This document shows positions 5,331 through 8,836 of a stretch of DNA of 8,836 nucleotides, piece after piece. The notes beneath the pieces were generated by a model. It was not told the origin of the DNA. It did not search any database and was given only the letters and a program-made list of their open reading frames with translations. Each line of letters opens with the position of its first letter. Within the stretch, counting starts at the first letter, position 1. A program made the translations under genes and the position numbers. Source of the DNA: Kiritimatiellia bacterium (GTDB lineage: Bacteria > Verrucomicrobiota > Kiritimatiellia > SLAD01); contig SKZA01000265.1 in assembly GCA_007127595.1 (NCBI GenBank), positions 1 to 8,836 on the forward strand. Reading direction: 5' to 3'.

Positions 5331-5615
5331 CTACTTCAGCGACACGGTCTTATCCGTCGCCGCACCGTGGCGGCGGAATGTCCGGGTCGGCGAAAACTCG
5401 CCCAAGCGATGGCCTACCATATTCTCCGTGATAAATACCGATATAAAATTCTTGCCGTTATGGATGGCGAAGGTGTGCCCGACAAACTCGGGCGCAATCA
5501 TCGACCGGCGCGCCCATGTCTTGATCACGCGCTTCTGGCCGGATGCATTCATCCGGTCGACCTTCTTCATAAGCTTTTCGTCAACGTAGGGACCTTTTTT
5601 TAACGAACGGGACAT
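5331..5615 (-). CDS. rpsS: 30S ribosomal protein S19
   Basis: S19 binds the head of 16S rRNA next to S13 and contacts the A-site tRNA region. The product is 94 residues, the usual length. It starts MSRSLKKGPYVDEKLMKKVD and has IKTWARRSMIAPEFVGHTFA, then HNGKNFISVFITENMVGHRL and GEFSPTRTFRRHG, the family signature region. It begins 3 bp after rplB, with GGAGG inside the rplB end as its ribosome-binding site. Downstream the pattern breaks: in most bacteria rplV follows within a few tens of bases, but here a 220-bp spacer follows the TAG. Confidence 0.98.
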   Translation of the reverse strand: MSRSLKKGPYVDEKLMKKVDRMNASGQKRVIKTWARRSMIAPEFVGHTFAIHNGKNFISVFITENMVGHRLGEFSPTRTFRRHGAATDKTVSLK

Positions 5616-5618
5616 GGT

Positions 5619-6446
5619 TTACTTCTTCCTCCGCTGTACAATTACGCGATCGGACGCTTTCCGCTTGTGCCGCGTCTTCTTGCCCTTGGCCAATTTGCCC
5701 CACGGCGAAACGGGATCGCCGCCGCCCGACGAACGACCTTCGCCGCCGCCCATCGGATGATCCACGGGATTCATGACCACACCGCGCACGGTCGGGCGAC
5801 GCCCTTTCCAGCGTGCCCGGCCTGCTTTACCCAATGAAATGCTTTCGTGCTCTACGTTACCGACCTGACCGATCGTGGCATAACAGTTCACACGGAACTT
5901 GCGCACTTCGCCCGACGGCAACTTGATGTCGGCAAAATCGCCTTCGCGGGCGAGGATTTGCGCCGATTGCCCCGCCGAACGCACGACCTTCGCGCCTCGG
6001 CCCGGAATCAGCTCCAGATTATGCACCGGCAAACCAAGCGGAACGGCGGCCAACGGCAGGCAATTACCGATTTCCGGATCGGCCTTCGGACCGGACATGA
6101 CCTTGGTACCCACCTGTAATCCAAGCGGCGCCAAGATGTAGCGCTTCTCGCCATCCGCATAATGCAGCAGAGCCAACCGCGCGGAACGATTCGGATCATA
6201 CTCGATCGCCGCCACCTTGGCCGGAATATTGTGCTTCTCACGCAAAAAATCCACCACGCGGATCCGGCGCTTATGGCCGCCGCCGCGATGACGCACCGTA
6301 ATGCGCCCGCGCGAATTGCGCCCGGCGTTCTGCTTCTTCTTCTTGATCAGCGACCGTTCCGGCTTCTCCTTCGTGATTTCCTCGAAGGTCGATACCGTCA
6401 TGGAACGGCGACTGGGGGTATACGGTCTATATTTACGAATCGGCAT
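5619..6446 (-). CDS. rplB: 50S ribosomal protein L2
   Basis: L2 is among the most conserved ribosomal proteins. It is needed for joining of the subunits and for peptidyl-transferase activity. The 275-residue product has the normal length. The N-terminal part has the OB-fold core with RGRITVRHRGGGHKRRIR and VAAIEYDPNRSARLALLHYA. The C-terminal part has RPTVRGVVMNPVDHPMGGGE, in which His at about residue 230 corresponds to the E. coli His229 discussed as functionally important. GRSSGGGDPVSPWGKLAKGK and a strongly basic tail end the protein. The stop TAA is 3 bp before the rpsS ATG, and the rpsS ribosome-binding site (GGAGG, 5628-5632) lies inside the rplB end. Confidence 0.99.
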   Translation of the reverse strand: MPIRKYRPYTPSRRSMTVSTFEEITKEKPERSLIKKKKQNAGRNSRGRITVRHRGGGHKRRIRVVDFLREKHNIPAKVAAIEYDPNRSARLALLHYADGEKRYILAPLGLQVGTKVMSGPKADPEIGNCLPLAAVPLGLPVHNLELIPGRGAKVVRSAGQSAQILAREGDFADIKLPSGEVRKFRVNCYATIGQVGNVEHESISLGKAGRARWKGRRPTVRGVVMNPVDHPMGGGEGRSSGGGDPVSPWGKLAKGKKTRHKRKASDRVIVQRRKK

Positions 6447-6461
6447 GGTTCAAAATCCCCG

Positions 6462-6746
6462 TCAGGTCAAATCAATGACATCTCCCTCTTGCAACGTCAC
6501 CACGGCGCGCTTCCAACCGGATGTCCGTCCGTAACGCATGGTGCGCTCGCGCTTGAGCTTTCCTTTGCGGCGCATGGTGTTGACCTTTTCCACCTTCACC
6601 CCGAAGAGGGCTTCGACCGCCTGCTTGATTTCCATCTTGTTGGCATCGTCAAACACCTTGAACAGATACTTATTTTCCGTCTCGGTGAGGCGCGTGCCCT
6701 TCTCGGTCACGATGATACTTTTGACAATGTGCTGTGCTTCCTTCAT
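6462..6746 (-). CDS. rplW: 50S ribosomal protein L23
   Basis: L23 sits at the exit-tunnel opening, where it docks trigger factor and the signal recognition particle and binds domain III of 23S rRNA. The 94-residue product has the normal length. It begins HIVKSIIVTEKGTRLTETEN and carries YLFKVFDDANKMEIKQAVEA, followed by LFGVKVEKVNTMRRKGKLKR, the family core with the basic rRNA-binding segment. The end GWKRAVVTLQEGDVIDL is also typical. Its ATG overlaps the rplD stop (ATGA), and its TGA is 15 bp before rplB, so it is in the middle of a tightly packed transcription unit. Confidence 0.98.
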   Translation of the reverse strand: MKEAQHIVKSIIVTEKGTRLTETENKYLFKVFDDANKMEIKQAVEALFGVKVEKVNTMRRKGKLKRERTMRYGRTSGWKRAVVTLQEGDVIDLT

Positions 6747-7390
6747 CCCTTCTTCCCTCCGGCGGCGGCCTGCAGGCGTTCCGCCAAAATATCCATCCCT
6801 TTCCGGGACACCAGCACGAGGGGGTACCGCAGGACGTCATACACATTCAGATGCTGCGCGGTGGTGACGTGAACGTTGGGGATGTTCCGCACGGAAAGCC
6901 GTACGTTTTCCTGCGCCTCATCCAGCACGATCACCGCGCCCTTCGGCGCATCCAACTTCTGCAGCAGTTCCGCTATAACCTTGGTCTTCGGCGCGTCCAA
7001 TCGGAGATCGTCCAGCACCACCACCTGACCGGCGGACACCTTCTCGCTGAACGCGCGACGAAACGCGAGGCGCGCCGATTTCTTCGTCATCTGCTTGGCA
7101 AATGAGCGGGGCCGCGGGCCGAACGCCACCGAACCGCCGCGCCAGACCGGTGACTGCTCATACCCGGCGCGCGCGCGACCGGTACCCTTTTGACGCCAGG
7201 GCTTCGCCCCGGTGCCGGACACTTCGCCCTTGCTCAAGGTGGATGCCGTACCCCTGCGCTGATTGGCCTGATAGGCCACCACCGCCTCGTACACAGCCTG
7301 CTCACCCTTGTCGTACACGAGCAGCGAATCGGGCAGATCAAACTCGCCGACGCTCTCGCCTTTTCCATTCTTTACCGGTAACTTGCTCAT
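6743..7390 (-). CDS. rplD: 50S ribosomal protein L4
   Basis: L4 binds domain I of 23S rRNA, and its extended loop lines the narrow part of the nascent-peptide exit tunnel. In E. coli it also represses its own operon through the S10 leader. The product is 215 residues. The loop is seen at roughly residues 45-90, with ANQRRGTASTLSKGEVSGTG, KPWRQKGTGRARAG and SPVWRGGSVAFGPRPRS. A Rossmann-like C-terminal part follows (VVVLDDLRLDAPKTK, and PNVHVTTAQHLNVYDVL near the end). It overlaps rplC upstream and rplW downstream by 4 bp each (ATGA), so the three are probably translationally coupled. No E. coli-type S10 leader is present upstream of rpsJ, so L4 autoregulation in that form is not supported here. 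Confidence 0.98.
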   Translation of the reverse strand: MSKLPVKNGKGESVGEFDLPDSLLVYDKGEQAVYEAVVAYQANQRRGTASTLSKGEVSGTGAKPWRQKGTGRARAGYEQSPVWRGGSVAFGPRPRSFAKQMTKKSARLAFRRAFSEKVSAGQVVVLDDLRLDAPKTKVIAELLQKLDAPKGAVIVLDEAQENVRLSVRNIPNVHVTTAQHLNVYDVLRYPLVLVSRKGMDILAERLQAAAGGKKG

Positions 7391-8031
7391 GACGCCTTCG
7401 CCGCCTTCTTAATCGCTTTGCGCACCTCTACCAGCCCGCCCGACGGGCCCGGCACGGCGCCTTCCACCAAAATGACATGCTCTTCCGGACGCACCTGCGC
7501 AATGCGCAGATTCTGCGTTGTTACGCGCTCGGCCCCCATGTGGCCCGGCATCTTCTTCCCCTTAAAAATACGCGCCGGATTCACTTTCATGCCGATCGCA
7601 CCGGGCTCGCGATGCGTTCCCGATCCGTGCGATGCGCGTCCGCCACCGAAGTTGTATCGCTTCATTACGCCTTGAAAACCGCGCCCCTTCGACGTGCCCG
7701 ACACGTCCACGTGAGACACCCCCTCAAAAATCGCCGCGGTCACCTGGTCGCCGGGCTTCACTTCCTCGCCCTCATCCAGGGCAAATTCGCGCAAAACGGA
7801 AATCGGCTCTTCGAGGCCCGCCTTTTCCTGGTGCCCCAACGCCGGCTTGGTCAAACGCTGCTTCTTCTGTGGCCCGAAGCCCAACTGAACGGCGTTGTAC
7901 CCGTCCGTCTCCTTCGTCTTCACTTGCACGACCACGCACGGACCCACCGCGATGGCGGTGACGTTCGACAGACGCCCGTTCTCGTCGAACACTTGCGTCA
8001 TGCCCACTTTCTTACCGATTAAACCATTCAT
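7387..8031 (-). CDS. rplC: 50S ribosomal protein L3
   Basis: L3 is a primary 23S rRNA-binding protein that nucleates 50S assembly, and a long extension reaches towards the peptidyl-transferase centre. The product is 214 residues, normal for the family. It starts MNGLIGKKVGMTQVFDENG and contains the core stretch SKGRGFQGVMKRYNFGG, then RASHGSGTHREPGAIG and MKVNPARIFKGKKMPGHMG, which form the conserved loop region. The open frame runs 27 codons further upstream to about 8112 but only through the repeat spacer. The ATG at 8031 is chosen because it gives the family N-terminus and has a GGTGAAGAT purine stretch just before it. The TGA stop overlaps the rplD ATG (ATGA), which suggests translational coupling. 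Confidence 0.98.
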   Translation of the reverse strand: MNGLIGKKVGMTQVFDENGRLSNVTAIAVGPCVVVQVKTKETDGYNAVQLGFGPQKKQRLTKPALGHQEKAGLEEPISVLREFALDEGEEVKPGDQVTAAIFEGVSHVDVSGTSKGRGFQGVMKRYNFGGGRASHGSGTHREPGAIGMKVNPARIFKGKKMPGHMGAERVTTQNLRIAQVRPEEHVILVEGAVPGPSGGLVEVRKAIKKAAKAS

Positions 8032-8116
8032 ATCTTCACCATTCTCGTGTCGCGTGTCGGGTGTCGCGTCGGACAATCCACAAGACGCGCTACCCCTCTC
8101 GTCACTCGACACGCCT
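8032..8116 (-). repeat. Heptamer-based inverted-repeat element between rpsJ and rplC
   Basis: This 85-bp spacer is nearly all repeat. On the plus strand, three adjacent heptamers read CGTGTCG (8046-8052), CGTGTCG (8053-8059) and GGTGTCG (8060-8066), followed by a partial CGTCG. The opposite orientation, CGACACG, occurs at 8107-8113. GCGTGTCG at 8052-8059 is an exact 8-bp inverted match to CGACACGC at 8107-8114. Nested inside, CGCGTC at 8065-8070 pairs exactly with GACGCG at 8084-8089 around a 13-nt loop. No T-run follows on the minus strand, so it is not a typical intrinsic terminator. It resembles a small REP/MITE-like intergenic palindrome, but that identity is inferred. The rplC ribosome-binding site lies at its downstream edge. 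Confidence 0.7.
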
Positions 8117-8425
8117 CTAAATCTTAATCGTAATATCCACGCCCGCCGGAAGATTCAGCTTCTTCAGCTCGTCCACGGTCTGGGCGGTGGGGTTGATGAT
8201 ATCCAACAACCGTTTGTGCGTGCGGATCTCAAATTGTTCCATGGATTTCTTGTCCACGTGCGGGCTGCGATTGACGCTGTAGCGCTCTACGCGTGTCGGC
8301 ATCGGAATCGGTCCCGCCACACGCGCACCGGTACGTTTCGCCGTTTCCACAATGTCGGCGGTGGATACATCCAACACCCGATGGTCGAACGCCTTCAACC
8401 CGATACGTATTCGTTGTCCATTCAT
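8117..8425 (-). CDS. rpsJ: 30S ribosomal protein S10
   Basis: S10 binds the 3' (head) domain of 16S rRNA late in 30S assembly, and in many bacteria also pairs with NusB in transcription antitermination. The 102-residue product has the normal length. It starts QRIRIGLKAFDHRVLD and carries the family stretch VNRSPHVDKKSMEQFEIRTH near residues 50-70, followed by RLLDI. The ATG is preceded by AGGAAG, which overlaps the fusA stop region, with a spacer of about 8 nt. rpsJ normally heads the S10 operon behind its own leader. Here there is only a 10-bp gap after fusA, so it has no independent leader and must be read from upstream. It is followed by an unusual 85-bp repeat-containing spacer. Confidence 0.98.
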   Translation of the reverse strand: MNGQRIRIGLKAFDHRVLDVSTADIVETAKRTGARVAGPIPMPTRVERYSVNRSPHVDKKSMEQFEIRTHKRLLDIINPTAQTVDELKKLNLPAGVDITIKI

Positions 8426-8435
8426 ACTTGTCTTC

Positions 8436-8836
8436 CTAGCGGTTTAAAATCGCCTCATGCAGCGAGGACGGCACCACCTCGAACAGCTTCGGCTGCATCG
8501 TGTGACTCGCGCGTCCGCGACTCAATGACCGAATCGCCGTGGCGTATCCGAATAACTCCGCCAGCGGCACATCCGCATGTATAATCTGTACCTCACCTTG
8601 CGCCACAATCTCGCGCACCTGTCCGCGCCTTCCGTTGATATCGCCGAGCACGTCGCCCAAATGTTCTTCGGGCGTAATGACTTCAAGCGCCATCACGGGC
8701 TCCAACAACGTCGGCGAAGCGGACTTCACCGCTTCCCGCAAGGCCATGACGGCCGCGGTGCGAAAAGCCACTTCCGTAGAATCCACGGGATGAAAGCCGC
8801 CGCCCACCACACGAACATCTACGTCAATCAAGGGAT
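8436..8836 (-). CDS. fusA: Elongation factor G, C-terminal part (5' end outside window)
   Basis: EF-G is the GTPase that moves tRNAs and mRNA through the ribosome after peptide-bond formation, and also helps recycle ribosomes. Only the last 132 residues are visible, out of roughly 700 in the family, so the GTPase domain is missing because of the window edge. What is seen is the end of domain IV (FHPVDSTEVAFRTAAVMALR) and domain V (LLEPVMALEVITPEEHLGDV, then DINGRRGQ, PLAELFGYAT and a C-terminal GRASHTMQPKLFEVVP). These match EF-G closely. The gene ends with TAG 10 bp before rpsJ, and its last codons contain the rpsJ ribosome-binding site, so the two are probably co-transcribed. No tuf gene lies between them. 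A paralogous EF-G type cannot be excluded without the N-terminal part. Confidence 0.96.
   Translation of the reverse strand, partial: PLIDVDVRVVGGGFHPVDSTEVAFRTAAVMALREAVKSASPTLLEPVMALEVITPEEHLGDVLGDINGRRGQVREIVAQGEVQIIHADVPLAELFGYATAIRSLSRGRASHTMQPKLFEVVPSSLHEAILNR

Noticed and set aside
7387..8112. Longer L3 starting near 8112
   Set aside because: The additional 27 codons translate the palindromic repeat spacer. The ATG at 8031 is the family start.

Overview
This window is a dense cluster of translation genes, all read on the minus strand (right to left in these coordinates). It is the bacterial str/S10/spc ribosomal-protein region. In transcription order it holds the 3' end of fusA, then rpsJ, rplC, rplD, rplW, rplB, rpsS, rplV, rpsC, rplP, rpmC, rpsQ, rplN, rplX, rplE, rpsN, rpsH, rplF, rplR and the 5' part of rpsE. 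Only the two end genes are cut, both by the window edge. Every complete gene has close to its normal family length, and I see no frameshift or pseudogene. The plus-strand open frames of up to about 330 codons are shadows of the GC-rich minus-strand genes.

The organism is a GC-rich bacterium. S14 is the short zinc-binding form, and fusA is followed directly by rpsJ with no tuf between them. I recall the fusA-rpsJ junction from Chlamydiae and relatives. Together with general protein similarity it suggests the PVC group (Verrucomicrobiota/Kiritimatiellota type), but that placement is an inference from memory.

Region by region: 8436-8836 is the EF-G C-terminus. 8117-8425 is S10, followed by an 85-bp spacer filled by a heptamer-based inverted-repeat element. 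5331-8031 is a tight block L3-L4-L23-L2-S19 with two ATGA overlaps and very short gaps. 5111-5330 is a 220-bp spacer, unusual for this operon. It carries an AT-rich tract, a good sigma70-type promoter candidate and a GC-rich structured leader. 1-5110 is a second tight block, L22-S3-L16-L29-S17-L14-L24-L5-S14-S8-L6-L18-S5, with gaps of 26 bp or less.

Functionally all the genes serve one machine. The products are early and late assembly proteins of both ribosomal subunits, plus the translocase EF-G. The conserved order probably gives matched synthesis by co-transcription and translational coupling. The two places where the tight packing is broken (rpsJ/rplC and rpsS/rplV) are where the window departs from textbook, and the second looks like an internal transcription start with a possible RNA-based control leader. 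I see no defence, mobile or metabolic system here.
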